The notes: a model not told the origin generated them from the letters alone. Counted from the stretch's first letter, positions 9,340 to 18,955 are shown. The stretch: 64,000 nucleotides of DNA from an uncultured Prevotellaceae bacterium (GCA_949295905.1 CASFNA010000004.1:43491-107490), one strand, 5' to 3'. Made by a program: numbers and translations.

Positions 9340-10263
9340 TCACTTTCCATTTTTCTCACTTTCCATGTCGCGCCTTGACTTCGACTTGGTTACGAGCCAT
9401 ACGCCTATGGCGACAAGCACAACGGCGGCCGCTTGGGTAGGCTTGAACACGCCGATGCCCGTCAGCACGCTCACCGTGACCGACACTACAGGCTGCACAT
9501 AGTTGTATATGCTCACCACAGTGGGGCGCAGCGTGTGCTGGCCTACCATCATAAGAATGTAGCTGACGTATGTTCCGAAGAACACCACGAAGCCCGTTTC
9601 AAGCCATGTGCGCAGCGGTATGGCCGCGTAATCCACGCTTGACACGTCGCCGAACGTGAACGGCAGTATCATCACCGTTGCGTATGTGAACATCCACTTG
9701 TTGACAGTTATCACCGAATAGCGGCGTATCAGGCCGCTGAACAGCGACAGGTAGAGCGCGAACGAGAACTGTGCGCCGAGGCAGAGCAGGTCGCCACGCA
9801 AGTCGCCCACCTTGCTGCTGGCCGCCGCCGCGCTTGTGGCGATGAGTATTACCGCGCCCGCGCAGCCCAAGGCCACGCCTCCGGCCTTCTTCGCGGTGAT
9901 GGGTTCTTTCAGTATGAAAAATGCCAGCAACATGGCGAAAATAGGCATCGACGTGGTCACGATGCTGGCGTTCACGGGCGATGTGATGCTCAGCCCCATG
10001 GTGTAGCAGCACTGGTTGGTGACCAAACCCAGCACGGCGGCACCGGCGAGCATGGCCAAATCCCTGCCGCCGACGCGCTCCTTCGGAACGAAGAACGATG
10101 TAATCCAGAACAGCACGGCTCCACCCAACACGCGGAACGTGACCATCTCCAGGCCGGAAAAGCCGTGGGTCATGGCGTCTTTGCCCAGCGGAGCCATCAG
10201 TCCCCAGAACGCGCACGCCATGAAGAGGCACACATGGGCTATCAAAGGACGGTTGTTAGTCAT
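9340..10263 (-). CDS. DMT-superfamily transporter (two EamA domains)
   Basis: The 307-residue integral membrane protein has about ten hydrophobic segments arranged as two EamA repeats (residues about 8-140 and 155-290). Repeat one ends with the motif LKEPITAKKAGGVALGCAGAVIL, typical of the family. It is a probable drug or metabolite exporter in the inner membrane; the substrate cannot be read from the sequence. It precedes cysK on the same strand with a 62-bp gap. Confidence 0.9.
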   Translation of the reverse strand: MTNNRPLIAHVCLFMACAFWGLMAPLGKDAMTHGFSGLEMVTFRVLGGAVLFWITSFFVPKERVGGRDLAMLAGAAVLGLVTNQCCYTMGLSITSPVNASIVTTSMPIFAMLLAFFILKEPITAKKAGGVALGCAGAVILIATSAAAASSKVGDLRGDLLCLGAQFSFALYLSLFSGLIRRYSVITVNKWMFTYATVMILPFTFGDVSSVDYAAIPLRTWLETGFVVFFGTYVSYILMMVGQHTLRPTVVSIYNYVQPVVSVTVSVLTGIGVFKPTQAAAVVLVAIGVWLVTKSKSRRDMESEKNGK

Positions 10264-10351
10264 AATATATAATGTGATTGTTTGTTTGAAACAGCAGGCT
10301 CGCCATACAGGCTCGCCGCTCCCGTAGCGTAAGACAAGGGCGATGGCGGCC

Positions 10352-10936
10352 TTATTCAGCCGCTCCGCGCCCCTTAATCGTTATCTTGCAGTTGTCAAGG
10401 CTCTCTATTACGGCCAGCGACTCCACCCTCACGCCCTCGGCGCGCAGGCGTTCGCCGCCATGCTGGAAAGCCTTTTCTATTATGAACCCCATGCCAACGA
10501 GTTCGGCACCGGCTTGGTTTACGAGGCTCATTATGCCCATGGCCGCGTTGCCGTTGGCCAGGAAATCATCTATGAACAGCACCCTGTCACCCTCGTGCAG
10601 GAACTCGCGGCTAACGCATATGTCGTAATTGCGCTGCTTGGTAAACGAGTAAACGCTCGCCGTAAGCATGTCGTCCATGGTTACCGGCTTTTTCTTTTTA
10701 GCGAACACTACGGGCAAATCCATCTGGTAGCCGGTAATTATGGCCGGTGCTATGCCGCTCGCCTCGACGGTAATTATCTTGTTTATGCCGTCCGAGGCGA
10801 AAAGCCTTGCAAACTCTACGGCTATCGACTTCATCAGCAACGGGTCCATCTGGTGGTTTATGAAGCCGTCCACCTTTAGTATCCCACCCTCGAGACACTT
10901 GCCGTCACGCAATATCCGGTCTTCCAGTTCTTTCAT
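10352..10936 (-). CDS. xpt: Xanthine phosphoribosyltransferase
   Basis: It salvages xanthine to XMP using PRPP. The PRPP-binding loop is [13 protein letters not shown]. The purine-site sequence [12 protein letters not shown] and the segment ASVYSFTKQ match Xpt enzymes closely. The start at 10936 (MKELEDRIL) is chosen over the upstream ATG at 10960 for two reasons. It aligns with the N-terminus of known Xpt proteins, and the -7 promoter box ends only two bases before the ATG at 10960, so that codon is unlikely to be transcribed. An AAGGA sequence lies directly before the chosen ATG. Confidence 0.92.
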   Translation of the reverse strand: MKELEDRILRDGKCLEGGILKVDGFINHQMDPLLMKSIAVEFARLFASDGINKIITVEASGIAPAIITGYQMDLPVVFAKKKKPVTMDDMLTASVYSFTKQRNYDICVSREFLHEGDRVLFIDDFLANGNAAMGIMSLVNQAGAELVGMGFIIEKAFQHGGERLRAEGVRVESLAVIESLDNCKITIKGRGAAE

Positions 10937-10961
10937 TTCCTTGCAATTGAAATAATCCATG

Positions 10962-10991
10962 CAAAGGTACGTAAAAAACGGACAACGGCAA
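10962..10991 (-). promoter_or_regulatory. Bacteroidetes-type promoter of xpt
   Basis: On the minus strand, TTG at 10989-10991 is followed by a 19-bp spacer and TACCTTTG at 10969-10962. The transcript would start near 10955. Confidence 0.7.
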
Positions 10992-11010
10992 AGGTTGCAA
11001 CCGGTTGTTT

Positions 11011-11124
11011 TGCGAAAGGCCGTCTTTCGCACCGCAAAAGGGCATCTTTCAGCGGCCAAAAGACCGTCTTTTACAAGCCGAAAGACGGCCTTTCGCAAAC
11101 CGCTTGATTATCAGCCACTTACCG
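11011..11124. repeat. 22-bp-unit array B
   Basis: Four units (GCGAAAGGCCGTCTTTCGC, then diverged copies) end in GAAAGACGGCCTTTCGC. The tail TTGATTATCAGCCACTTACC replaces the more common TTGACAGTCAACGGGTTAC. It lies between xpt and clpB. The rest of the gap (11125-11292) shows no clear promoter. Confidence 0.85.
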
Positions 11125-11292
11125 AAACGCCGCCAACGCCTTTGCGTACAACCCGCAAACGCAGCACAAGTGAGACAACTTGTCAGTTTTAAATGCCATA
11201 ATGACACATGTTATATACGGGCACATATTTTGAACTGACGGTTTACGGATAACGCAAACCACGCAATCAAGATAAAGAAAGGAGAACAGAAT

Positions 11293-13881
11293 ATGACATT
11301 CGACAAGTTTACAATCAAGGCGCAGGAGGCCGTCCAGGAGGCGGTCAACACCGCGCAGCGCGGCGGCCAACAGGCCATCGAGCCGGTACACCTGCTGAAG
11401 GGCGTCATGGCGAAAGCCAAGGACGTGGCCAACTTCATCTTCCAGAAACTTGGAGTGAACGCCGCACAGGTGGAGAACGTGCTCGACCGCGAAATCGGCC
11501 GGTTGCCCCGCGTGCAGGGCGGGCAGCCTTATTTGAGCAATGAAAGCAACGAAGTGCTGCAACGTGCGACCGACATTTCGGCCAAGATGGGCGACGAGTT
11601 CGTCTCCGTAGAGCCGCTTTTGCTGGCTCTGCTTACGGTCAACTCTACCGCGTCGCGCATCTTGAAGGACGCCGGATGCACGGAGAAGGAGATGCGCGCG
11701 GCCATCAACGAGCTGCGCCAAGGACAGAAAGTGCAGTCGCAATCGGCCGACGACAACTACCAGAGTCTTGCTAAGTATGCCAAGAATTTGGTGGAAGAGG
11801 CGCGCCAGGGCAAGCTCGACCCGGTAATAGGACGTGACGACGAGATACGCCGCGTGCTGCAAATTCTCTCGCGACGGACGAAGAACAACCCTATACTTAT
11901 AGGTGAGCCGGGTACGGGTAAGACGGCCATCGTCGAGGGACTGGCCGAGCGTATAGTGCGCGGCGACGTGCCCGAGAACCTGAAAGACAAGCAGCTGTAC
12001 TCTCTCGACATGGGTGCGCTCGTGGCCGGAGCCAAGTATAAGGGCGAGTTTGAGGAGCGTCTGAAGAGCGTAATCAAGGAAGTTACCAACTCCGAGGGTC
12101 GCATCATCCTCTTCATCGACGAAATCCACACCCTCGTCGGGGCAGGTGGCGGTGAGGGGGCGATGGACGCCGCCAACATACTGAAGCCTGCATTGGCGCG
12201 CGGCGAACTGCGCTCTATCGGCGCGACGACGCTCAACGAGTATCAGAAATACTTTGAGAAGGACAAGGCTTTGGAGCGTCGTTTCCAGACGGTGATGGTA
12301 GACGAGCCTGACGAACTTAGCGCAATCAGCATCCTCCGTGGCCTGAAGGAACGCTACGAGAACCACCACAAGGTGCGTATTCAGGACGATGCGTGCATAG
12401 CCGCCGTCAAATTGTCGGAGCGTTACATATCAGACCGCTTCCTGCCTGACAAGGCCATCGACCTGATGGACGAGGCTGCGGCCAAGCTCCGCATGGAACG
12501 TGACTCCGTGCCGGAGGAACTTGACGAAATAACCCGCCGCCTGAAGCAGCTCGAAATAGAGCGCGAGGCCATCAAAAGGGAGAACGACCAGCCCAAAATC
12601 GCACAGCTCGACAAGGATATTGCGGAGCTTCGCGACAAGGAAAAGGCCTTCCGCGCAAAGTGGGAAGGCGAGAAGGCGCTCGTCAACAAAATACAACAGG
12701 ACAAGCAGCAGATGGAGCAACTGCGCTTCGAAGCCGAGCGTGCAGAGCGCGAAGGCAACTATGAGCGCGTGGCTGAAATACGTTACAGCAAGCTGAAACA
12801 GCTCGAAGACGACATCAAGAGCATACAGGCGCAGCTGCGTTCTACGCAGGACGGCAACGCCATGATACGCGAAGAGGTGACCGCGGACGACATCGCCGAG
12901 GTGGTAAGCCGCTGGACCGGCATACCCGTTACGCGGATGATGCAGAGCGAGAAGGACAAGCTTCTGCACCTTGAAGAGGAGCTTCACAAGCGCGTAATAG
13001 GGCAAGACGAGGCCATAGAGGCAGTAAGCGACGCCGTAAGGCGCAGCCGCGCGGGCCTGCAAGACCCGAAAAGGCCGATTGCGTCGTTCATCTTCCTCGG
13101 TACGACGGGCGTAGGAAAGACCGAGCTTGCGAAGGCTTTGGCCGAGTATCTGTTCAACGACGAGACGATGATGACACGTATTGACATGAGCGAATACCAA
13201 GAGAAGTTCAGCGTGTCGAGGCTCATCGGCGCGCCTCCTGGATACGTAGGCTACGACGAGGGCGGACAGCTGACCGAGGCGGTAAGGCGCAAACCTTACT
13301 CCGTCGTGCTCTTCGACGAAATCGAGAAGGCGCATCCCGACGTGTTCAACATCCTCTTGCAGGTATTGGATGACGGCCGCCTTACCGACAACAAGGGGCG
13401 CACGGTGAACTTCAAGAACACCATCATCATAATGACTTCAAACCTCGGGAGCCAGTACATACAGTCGGAGTTCGAGCACATAACCGCCGCCAACCGCGAC
13501 GCTGTTATCGAGAAGACCAAGAAAACGGTGATGGAGATGCTGAAGAAGACCATCCGTCCGGAGTTCTTGAACCGTATAGACGAGACCATAATGTTCCTTC
13601 CGCTGACGCAGGAGCAAATCGCCGACGTTGTAAAACTCCAGGTAAACGGCGTTAAGAAGATGCTGGAGCAGCAGGACGTTACGCTCGACGTCACCCCGGC
13701 GGCCATCAGTTTCCTTGCATCGGCAGGCTTCGACCCTGAGTTCGGAGCGCGTCCCGTAAAACGTGCCATCCAGCGTTACATGCTCAACGACCTGAGCAAG
13801 CAGCTCCTTGGCGGCACGGTTGACAGGCAGAAGCCCATCGTCGTGGACGCAGGAGACGGCGGACTTACTTTTCGTAATTGA
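11293..13881 (+). CDS. clpB: Disaggregase chaperone ClpB
   Basis: The 862-residue Hsp100 protein has a Clp N-domain (1-145). NBD1 has Walker A GEPGTGKT and Walker [12 protein letters not shown] coiled-coil M domain of about 120 residues follows (about 400-520). NBD2 has Walker A GTTGVGKT and [12 protein letters not shown]. It works with DnaK to resolve protein aggregates. A good RBS (AAAGGAG, 11278-11284) is 8 nt before the ATG, unusual here where most genes lack one. No CIRCE or other heat-shock operator was seen. The stop codon lies inside a 42-bp perfect inverted repeat. Confidence 0.97.
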   Translation: MTFDKFTIKAQEAVQEAVNTAQRGGQQAIEPVHLLKGVMAKAKDVANFIFQKLGVNAAQVENVLDREIGRLPRVQGGQPYLSNESNEVLQRATDISAKMGDEFVSVEPLLLALLTVNSTASRILKDAGCTEKEMRAAINELRQGQKVQSQSADDNYQSLAKYAKNLVEEARQGKLDPVIGRDDEIRRVLQILSRRTKNNPILIGEPGTGKTAIVEGLAERIVRGDVPENLKDKQLYSLDMGALVAGAKYKGEFEERLKSVIKEVTNSEGRIILFIDEIHTLVGAGGGEGAMDAANILKPALARGELRSIGATTLNEYQKYFEKDKALERRFQTVMVDEPDELSAISILRGLKERYENHHKVRIQDDACIAAVKLSERYISDRFLPDKAIDLMDEAAAKLRMERDSVPEELDEITRRLKQLEIEREAIKRENDQPKIAQLDKDIAELRDKEKAFRAKWEGEKALVNKIQQDKQQMEQLRFEAERAEREGNYERVAEIRYSKLKQLEDDIKSIQAQLRSTQDGNAMIREEVTADDIAEVVSRWTGIPVTRMMQSEKDKLLHLEEELHKRVIGQDEAIEAVSDAVRRSRAGLQDPKRPIASFIFLGTTGVGKTELAKALAEYLFNDETMMTRIDMSEYQEKFSVSRLIGAPPGYVGYDEGGQLTEAVRRKPYSVVLFDEIEKAHPDVFNILLQVLDDGRLTDNKGRTVNFKNTIIIMTSNLGSQYIQSEFEHITAANRDAVIEKTKKTVMEMLKKTIRPEFLNRIDETIMFLPLTQEQIADVVKLQVNGVKKMLEQQDVTLDVTPAAISFLASAGFDPEFGARPVKRAIQRYMLNDLSKQLLGGTVDRQKPIVVDAGDGGLTFRN

Positions 13882-13980
13882 CAATTGAAAATGGAGAATG
13901 GAAAATTATGATTACCCAAAGAGGTTAAAGCCTTCAATGGTAATCATAATTTTCCATTCTCCATTTTCAATTGTCAATTA
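13875..13980. repeat. 42-bp perfect inverted repeat between convergent clpB and DUF3667 genes
   Basis: Arms 13875-13916 and 13939-13980 are perfect reverse complements around a 22-nt loop. The left arm contains the clpB stop codon. Sequence words such as AATTGAAAATGGAGAATGG and AATTATGATTAC recur in diverged form at 16845-16990. It could act as a bidirectional terminator, but the AT-rich arms and absence of a GC stem make this uncertain. Confidence 0.85.
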
Positions 13981-13984
13981 ATAT

Positions 13985-14947
13985 TTAATTGTTTACCGCC
14001 GTCCACGCCACGCTTGCCGCCATCCATCCTACAAGCAGCAGCAACAGCATGAGCCACCAGCCGATGAGCACCTTCAGGGTGTACCAAGCCGTGCGCAGCA
14101 GGCCGAAGCCGTACAGTTGCTTGTAGTCGTAGAGCAGTACGAGCAGCAAGAGCCACGTTGGCATGACGTACATGTTGTCAATCCACCGGCTGCCCTGTGT
14201 GGCGACGATGCACACTATCGACACCATCATAAGCTGGCTGGCTATCAGGATTTGTGCGAAAAAGCACTCGGTGAGGTTCATCTTCGGGCGCAACGGCGAC
14301 CGGCGGAACACGCGCATGGTTATCAATGCGAAGAGGCAGTGGCTCAAGACGAGTTCTATCGCCTGGTTTTGGCGGAAGAAATCGGTAACGTTGTTGAACG
14401 CATCGGTAAAGTTATTAATCCCCTCCAGCACGTATTGCTTGGCCGGATAGGCACCTTTGCCGTCGGAAATGTCGGCCTTATGCTCGGTCAGACGCGACGC
14501 GGCGTCGGCATAAATCTCGTCCATCGCACCCGGGGCGACAACGTGCTGCGTTACGACAAACGCCGCCGTGACGAGGAAGAGCATCTTGACGGGAGGGAAA
14601 TATGGTGCCTGGCGGCCTTCGAGATAGTCGCCAATCATGTGGCCGGGGCGGTAAACGAGGTGCCAGAGCGTGCGCGGCAGACTGCGGTTGCCCAGTCCCC
14701 ACACCTCCAAAGTCTTGCTCAATGCGTGGCGCAACGTGAAGCGCGACACCGAGGCCGACTGTCCGCAGCGCGGGCAGAAGTTGCCGGTGAAGGCCGTGCG
14801 GCAGTTAAGGCATACGTGGCTGTCAGCCGAAAGCGGCTGCGGCGTCACTCCCTTGCGCTGCCATGCGGCGAAGCGCGAGGCTTGGGCGCGCACCATTCGC
14901 CATGCCGCCAAGGCCTTTTCTCTTATCGTTTTGAAAGGATTTTGCAT
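13985..14947 (-). CDS. DUF3667 family membrane protein
   Basis: About 320 residues. An N-terminal zinc-ribbon-like element (CLNCRTAFTGNFCPRCGQ, residues about 50-67) is followed by the DUF3667 segment (LEVWGLGNRSLPRTL ... LEGRQAPYFPPVKMLF). Four to five hydrophobic helices follow in the C-terminal half. Function is unknown; it is an inner-membrane protein common in Bacteroidetes. The ATG at 14947 (MQNPFKTIREK) is chosen over an in-frame TTG at 14962. A TATCTTTG box at 14960-14967 would place the transcript start only a few bases upstream. Confidence 0.85.
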   Translation of the reverse strand: MQNPFKTIREKALAAWRMVRAQASRFAAWQRKGVTPQPLSADSHVCLNCRTAFTGNFCPRCGQSASVSRFTLRHALSKTLEVWGLGNRSLPRTLWHLVYRPGHMIGDYLEGRQAPYFPPVKMLFLVTAAFVVTQHVVAPGAMDEIYADAASRLTEHKADISDGKGAYPAKQYVLEGINNFTDAFNNVTDFFRQNQAIELVLSHCLFALITMRVFRRSPLRPKMNLTECFFAQILIASQLMMVSIVCIVATQGSRWIDNMYVMPTWLLLLVLLYDYKQLYGFGLLRTAWYTLKVLIGWWLMLLLLLVGWMAASVAWTAVNN

Positions 14948-14991
14948 GTTGTAATATACCAAAGATATGTAATAACGCCTGCAAAGTTACA

Positions 14992-15025
14992 AAATAAAAA
15001 ATGCCCTGTCATCCCGACAGAGCAG
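14992..15025 (-). terminator. Intrinsic terminator ahead of DUF3667
   Basis: On the minus strand, the stem TGCTCTGTC/GACAGGGCA with a 5-nt loop is followed by a T-rich run, TTTTTTATTTTG. It sits between promoter 15103-15134 and the DUF3667 start codon. Confidence 0.7.
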
Positions 15026-15098
15026 ATTTTTTCACTTTTTGAATGTCTTAGTCTTTAGTATCAATGTAGCATGTAATTCTGAAAATCTCTTCGTTACG
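14998..15098 (-). ncRNA. Candidate short RNA or terminated leader upstream of DUF3667
   Basis: A good minus-strand promoter (15103-15134) would start RNA near 15096. About 65 nt later comes a strong intrinsic terminator (15003-15025: TGCTCTGTC, loop, GACAGGGCA, followed by TTTTTTATTTT). The expected product is about 100 nt. No reading frame of note is visible in it. It could be a free small RNA or an attenuated leader of the DUF3667 gene. Confidence 0.45.
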
Positions 15099-15102
15099 GG
15101 GG

Positions 15103-15134
15103 CAAAAGTAGGCAAAAAAGTTGACCTATGTCAA
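15103..15134 (-). promoter_or_regulatory. Promoter with overlapping palindrome TTGACATAGGTCAA
   Basis: On the minus strand, TTG (15134-15132), a 21-bp spacer and TACTTTTG (15110-15103) form a complete promoter. The -33 region lies in a perfect dyad, TTGAC-N4-GTCAA (15121-15134), similar in layout to Crp/Fnr-family operators. Confidence 0.65.
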
Positions 15135-15163
15135 AATTTTGAGGTTTTTAGTCAAAAAACTTA

Positions 15164-15177
15164 CGTAAACGTTTACG
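15164..15177. promoter_or_regulatory. Operator-like perfect palindrome CGTAAACGTTTACG
   Basis: The 14-bp perfect palindrome with a central CG resembles LacI/GalR-type operators. It lies 30 bp upstream of the -33 element of the minus-strand promoter at 15103-15134, a plausible regulator site. Confidence 0.45.
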
Positions 15178-15258
15178 GCTGGCAGCACTTCCGAAGAGCA
15201 CCTTACAGCATCATCCCACGCATCTGACGACAACACGCAACGCGCCCTATACAAACAA

Positions 15259-15410
15259 GAAAAGGCCGCAGATGCAGCCTTTTACGGCCATGCACATAAC
15301 AGGCTGGCACACAACAAGTTGCGAAAGGCCGTCTTTCGCATTATAAAAGACGGCCTTTCGCCTTGCCATTTGCGGCCTTTCGCACGGCAATTTGCGGCCT
15401 TTCGCAAAAC
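15259..15410. repeat. 22-bp-unit array C with an upstream hairpin
   Basis: A short hairpin (AAAAGGCCGC ... GCAGCCTTTT, 15259-15283) precedes four units at 15319-15410. The first two units form a long stem (CGAAAGGCCGTCTTT pairing with AAAAGACGGCCTTTCG). The array lies 50-70 bp upstream of the hflX promoter. Confidence 0.8.
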
Positions 15411-15457
15411 CAATGGTAAAAAGGTGATAAAACGGAGGCGTAAAACGGCGTTTTTCT

Positions 15458-15487
15458 TTGCCGTTTGTCACGAATTATGTAACTTTG
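15458..15487 (+). promoter_or_regulatory. Promoter of hflX
   Basis: TTG at 15458-15460, a 19-bp spacer and TAACTTTG at 15480-15487. The predicted 5' leader is about 90 nt. Confidence 0.75.
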
Positions 15488-15585
15488 CATAAGGCAAGCC
15501 GCACGCGGGAGAACGGGAACAAACAGGCTTTCCGCCCGTTTGCACCGCTCTTAAACCATACTACACAACATCTGTAAACACGCGA

Positions 15586-16845
15586 ATGAAAGAATTTGTA
15601 ATATCCGAAGCCAAGGCCGAAACGGCCGTACTCGTGGGACTAATCACACAGGAACAGGACGAAGCCAAGACCAAGGAATACCTTGACGAGCTGGAGTTTC
15701 TGGCCGACACCGCCGGAGCCGTGACCGTAAAACGCTTCACGCAGAAGGTGGCCGGGCCTAACCAGACCACGTATGTGGGCAAGGGAAAGCTCGAGGAAAT
15801 AAGGCAGTACATACGCGCCGAGGAGGAAGCCGAAAGGGAAATAGGAATGGTGATTTTCGACGACGAGCTGTCGGCCAAGCAAATACGCAACATCGAGAAC
15901 GAGCTGAAGGTGAAAATACTCGACCGCACATCGCTCATCCTCGACATATTCGCCATGCGCGCACAGACGGCCAACGCGAAGACACAAGTAGAGCTGGCGC
16001 AGTACCGCTACATGCTGCCGCGCCTGCAACGGCTCTGGACCCACCTTGAACGACAGGGCGGAGGAAGCGGCTCGGGAGGCGGAAAAGGCTCCGTAGGACT
16101 GCGCGGCCCGGGCGAGACACAGCTCGAAATGGACCGCCGAATAATCCTGCAACGCATGTCGCTGCTGAAGCAACGCCTCGCCGAAATAGACAAGCAGAAG
16201 ACCACCCAGCGCAAGAACCGCGGACGGCTAATACGCGTCGCCCTCGTAGGCTACACCAACGTGGGCAAGTCAACGCTGATGAACCTGCTCGCCAAGAGCG
16301 AGGTCTTCGCCGAGAACAAGCTCTTCGCCACGCTCGACACGACCGTCAGGAAAGTCGTAATAGAAAACCTGCCGTTCCTCCTTGCAGACACCGTGGGCTT
16401 CATCCGCAAGCTGCCCACCGACCTGGTTGACTCGTTCAAATCGACGCTCGACGAGGTGCGCGAGGCCGACCTGCTGGTACACGTCGTGGACATATCGCAC
16501 CCCGACTTCGAGGAACAAATCAAAGTGGTGAACAACACGCTGAAAGACCTCGGCTGCGCAGACAAGCCCTCGATGCTCATCTTCAACAAAATAGACGCCT
16601 ACACATGGATTGACAAGGAACCCGACGACCTCACCCCGGCCACCAAGGAGAACATAACGCTCGACGAACTGAAGCGCACCTGGATGGCGAAACAGGGCGA
16701 CAACTGCCTCTTCATATCGGCAAGGAACAGGACGAACATCGACGAGCTGCGCGACACTCTGTATAAGCAGGTGCGCCAGCTGCACGTACAGAAGTACCCG
16801 TACAACGACTTCCTCTACCCCACCGACGTTGAGACGGAGAATTGA
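15586..16845 (+). CDS. hflX: GTPase HflX
   Basis: The 419-residue ribosome-associated GTPase has the HflX N-terminal domain (1-200). The glycine-rich loop GGGSGSGGGKGSVGLRGPGE and a coiled-coil linker follow. The G domain has G1 GYTNVGKST, G3 DTVGF and G4 FNKID. HflX splits stalled or hibernating ribosomes under stress. It has its own promoter and is followed by degenerate AT-rich repeat DNA. Confidence 0.95.
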   Translation: MKEFVISEAKAETAVLVGLITQEQDEAKTKEYLDELEFLADTAGAVTVKRFTQKVAGPNQTTYVGKGKLEEIRQYIRAEEEAEREIGMVIFDDELSAKQIRNIENELKVKILDRTSLILDIFAMRAQTANAKTQVELAQYRYMLPRLQRLWTHLERQGGGSGSGGGKGSVGLRGPGETQLEMDRRIILQRMSLLKQRLAEIDKQKTTQRKNRGRLIRVALVGYTNVGKSTLMNLLAKSEVFAENKLFATLDTTVRKVVIENLPFLLADTVGFIRKLPTDLVDSFKSTLDEVREADLLVHVVDISHPDFEEQIKVVNNTLKDLGCADKPSMLIFNKIDAYTWIDKEPDDLTPATKENITLDELKRTWMAKQGDNCLFISARNRTNIDELRDTLYKQVRQLHVQKYPYNDFLYPTDVETEN

Positions 16846-16990
16846 AAATGGTGAATTATGATTACTTTTAATGGAAAGTTGAGAATGCAGAATGGATAAT
16901 TATGATTACACTTGCCATCGAGCAAAAGCCGATTGACAAAGGTTGTCATAATTTTCCATTCCCAACTATCAATCATCAATTAACTATAAC
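16845..16990. repeat. Diverged AATTATGATTA inverted-repeat DNA
   Basis: Repeated words (AATTGAAAATGG, AATTATGATTAC twice, and the reverse complement TCATAATTTTCCATTC) form an imperfect inverted repeat of the same family as 13875-13980. It occupies the whole hflX-DUF4954 gap. An in-frame ATG at 16902 reads into the downstream gene but lies within this repeat DNA. Confidence 0.6.
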
Positions 16991-16994
16991 GACC

Positions 16995-18815
16995 ATGTAC
17001 GATTACAGACAGCTTACCGACGACGAAATCATAACCCTCGAAGATAACGGATGCACGGCCGAAGACTGGACATGCGTAAACGTGGCCGACGACTTCAACC
17101 CGTCGCATATAAAAGATGTCAGGTTCTGCGGCACGGTCAACCTCGGCGTGTTCGAGAAGAGCATAGAGGTGACGCAGGGCTTCTATGTACATTCAGGTGT
17201 GCGCAACGCCACGCTGCGCAACGCCACCATAGGTGACAACTGCCTAATAGAGAACGTCGGTAACTACATCAACAATTATATAATAGGTGAAGAGTGCTGC
17301 ATACGCAACGTGTGCACAATGGAGACAACAGCCGAAGCCACCTTCGGCGAAGGCAACACCATATCCGTGCTTAACGAGGCCGGAAGCGGCAACGTGGTGC
17401 TCTTCCGCGGCCTTACGAGCAACATTGCCGCGCTGATGGTGAGCCGCCCGGAGGACAAGGAACTGTCGGCCGCGCTGAAGGCGATGGCCAAGAACGACGT
17501 GGACAGCCGCCTGACGGGCACCGGAACGGTAGGCGACTTCGTGCGCATCATCAACACCACGGAAATAACCAACACAAACATAGCCGACAACTGCGAGGTG
17601 AACGGGGCGTGCCGCCTTAGCGACTGCACCCTGGCGGCAGAGGCCGACGACAGCGTTTATATAGGTTCGGGCGTAATCTGCGAGAACTCCATCATAGCTG
17701 ACGGCTCGTCGGTGCTGAACAGCGCAAAGCTGTTCAACTGCTACGTGGGCGAGGCCAGCCAGATAACCAACGGCTTCACGGCGGAGAGCAGCCTGTTCTT
17801 CGCCAACTCGTACATGGCAAACGGCGAGGCGTGCGCCGCCTTCTGCGGTCCCTTCTCGGTGTCACACCACAAGAGCACGCTGCTCATAGGCTGCGCCACT
17901 TCGTTCTACAACGCCGGTTCGGGCACCAATTTCAGCAACCACGCGTACAAGATGGGCCCCATTCATTACGGCACATTGGAGCGCGGAGTGAAGACGGCCA
18001 GCGGCTCGCACATAGTCCATCCGGCACGCATAGGCGCGTTCTCGGTGTGCATGGGCAAACTTCAGAACCATCCCGACACAACCGCCCTGCCCTTCTCTTA
18101 CGTCATAGGCGAAGGCCGCGAGACGCACATCGTGCCCGGACGCAACATCGCCACCGTGGGCCTTTACCGCGACACGGCCAAGTGGCCGCGGCGCGACATC
18201 CGCATAAAAGGCAGCCGCAAGAGCATCATCAATTATGACTGGCTCAGCCCGTTGACGGTCAATGAGGTTGTAAAAGGCCGCAAATTGCTCGCCAATATGC
18301 GGCAAAACGCAGGCCAAAAGACGGCCTTTTGCACGGCCGATGGCAACACGCTGACAGTCAATGCGTTAGAAAAAGGACTGCAACTGTACTCCATGGCCAT
18401 TGAAATGTTTATCGGACGTGTGCTCGAAGAGCACGGACTTAGCGCCCCGACAACGCCTTACGGCACGGACGAATGGACCGACCTGGGCGGCCTGCTGCTG
18501 CCAGCCGCAGAAGAAGAACGCCTCACAGAGAAGATAAAATACGGTATGCTCGACGGCATACAGGCTATAAACGACATGCTCGAAGCCTACAACGAGCGTT
18601 ACGCCGACTACCTGTGGACGTTCGCCGTGAGCCTTATGAAGGAATGGCTGGGCAAGGACGAACTGACCGAAGACGACATAATGCAGCTGCGCCAGCGCGG
18701 CGAGGCTGCGCGCCAGGCATGGCTCGGCATGATAAAAGAAGACGCGGAGAAGGAATACCGGCTGGGCGACGTTGACCGCCAGACGCTCGACAAGTTCCTC
18801 GCGCAGCTCGGATAA
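16995..18815 (+). CDS. DUF4954 family protein (left-handed beta-helix-like)
   Basis: The roughly 606-residue cytoplasmic protein is of a Bacteroidetes/Spirochaetes family. Residues about 60-360 show hexapeptide-like periodicity (for example YIGSGVICENSIIADGSSVLNSAKL), as in UDP-GlcNAc pyrophosphorylase/acyltransferase beta-helices; the activity is unknown. The start at 16995 (MYDYRQLTDDE) is preferred because upstream codons lie in repeat DNA. Codons about 438-460 (18307-18375) strongly resemble the dispersed 22-bp array and its tail, although the flanking protein sequence keeps the family pattern. Confidence 0.85.
   Translation: MYDYRQLTDDEIITLEDNGCTAEDWTCVNVADDFNPSHIKDVRFCGTVNLGVFEKSIEVTQGFYVHSGVRNATLRNATIGDNCLIENVGNYINNYIIGEECCIRNVCTMETTAEATFGEGNTISVLNEAGSGNVVLFRGLTSNIAALMVSRPEDKELSAALKAMAKNDVDSRLTGTGTVGDFVRIINTTEITNTNIADNCEVNGACRLSDCTLAAEADDSVYIGSGVICENSIIADGSSVLNSAKLFNCYVGEASQITNGFTAESSLFFANSYMANGEACAAFCGPFSVSHHKSTLLIGCATSFYNAGSGTNFSNHAYKMGPIHYGTLERGVKTASGSHIVHPARIGAFSVCMGKLQNHPDTTALPFSYVIGEGRETHIVPGRNIATVGLYRDTAKWPRRDIRIKGSRKSIINYDWLSPLTVNEVVKGRKLLANMRQNAGQKTAFCTADGNTLTVNALEKGLQLYSMAIEMFIGRVLEEHGLSAPTTPYGTDEWTDLGGLLLPAAEEERLTEKIKYGMLDGIQAINDMLEAYNERYADYLWTFAVSLMKEWLGKDELTEDDIMQLRQRGEAARQAWLGMIKEDAEKEYRLGDVDRQTLDKFLAQLG
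18307..18372. repeat. Array-like sequence D inside the DUF4954 gene
   Basis: CCAAAAGACGGCCTTTTGCA followed 22 bp later by GCTGACAGTCAATGCGTTA mirrors the final unit plus tail of the intergenic arrays (compare 39640-39681 and 33140-33179). It reads through in frame. Independent convergence of codons is not excluded. Confidence 0.5.
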
Positions 18816-18955
18816 TTGACGAGTTGACAAGGAACAGGCAGACAAGTGGCAAGGCAATTGCCTTTGACTCCTTAGCGAGTGAAACGGGCGATAACTCTTC
18901 CAAACTCCCTTAATCCTAAATAAGAGGCATCAACATTCATCAAATAGTCACATTT

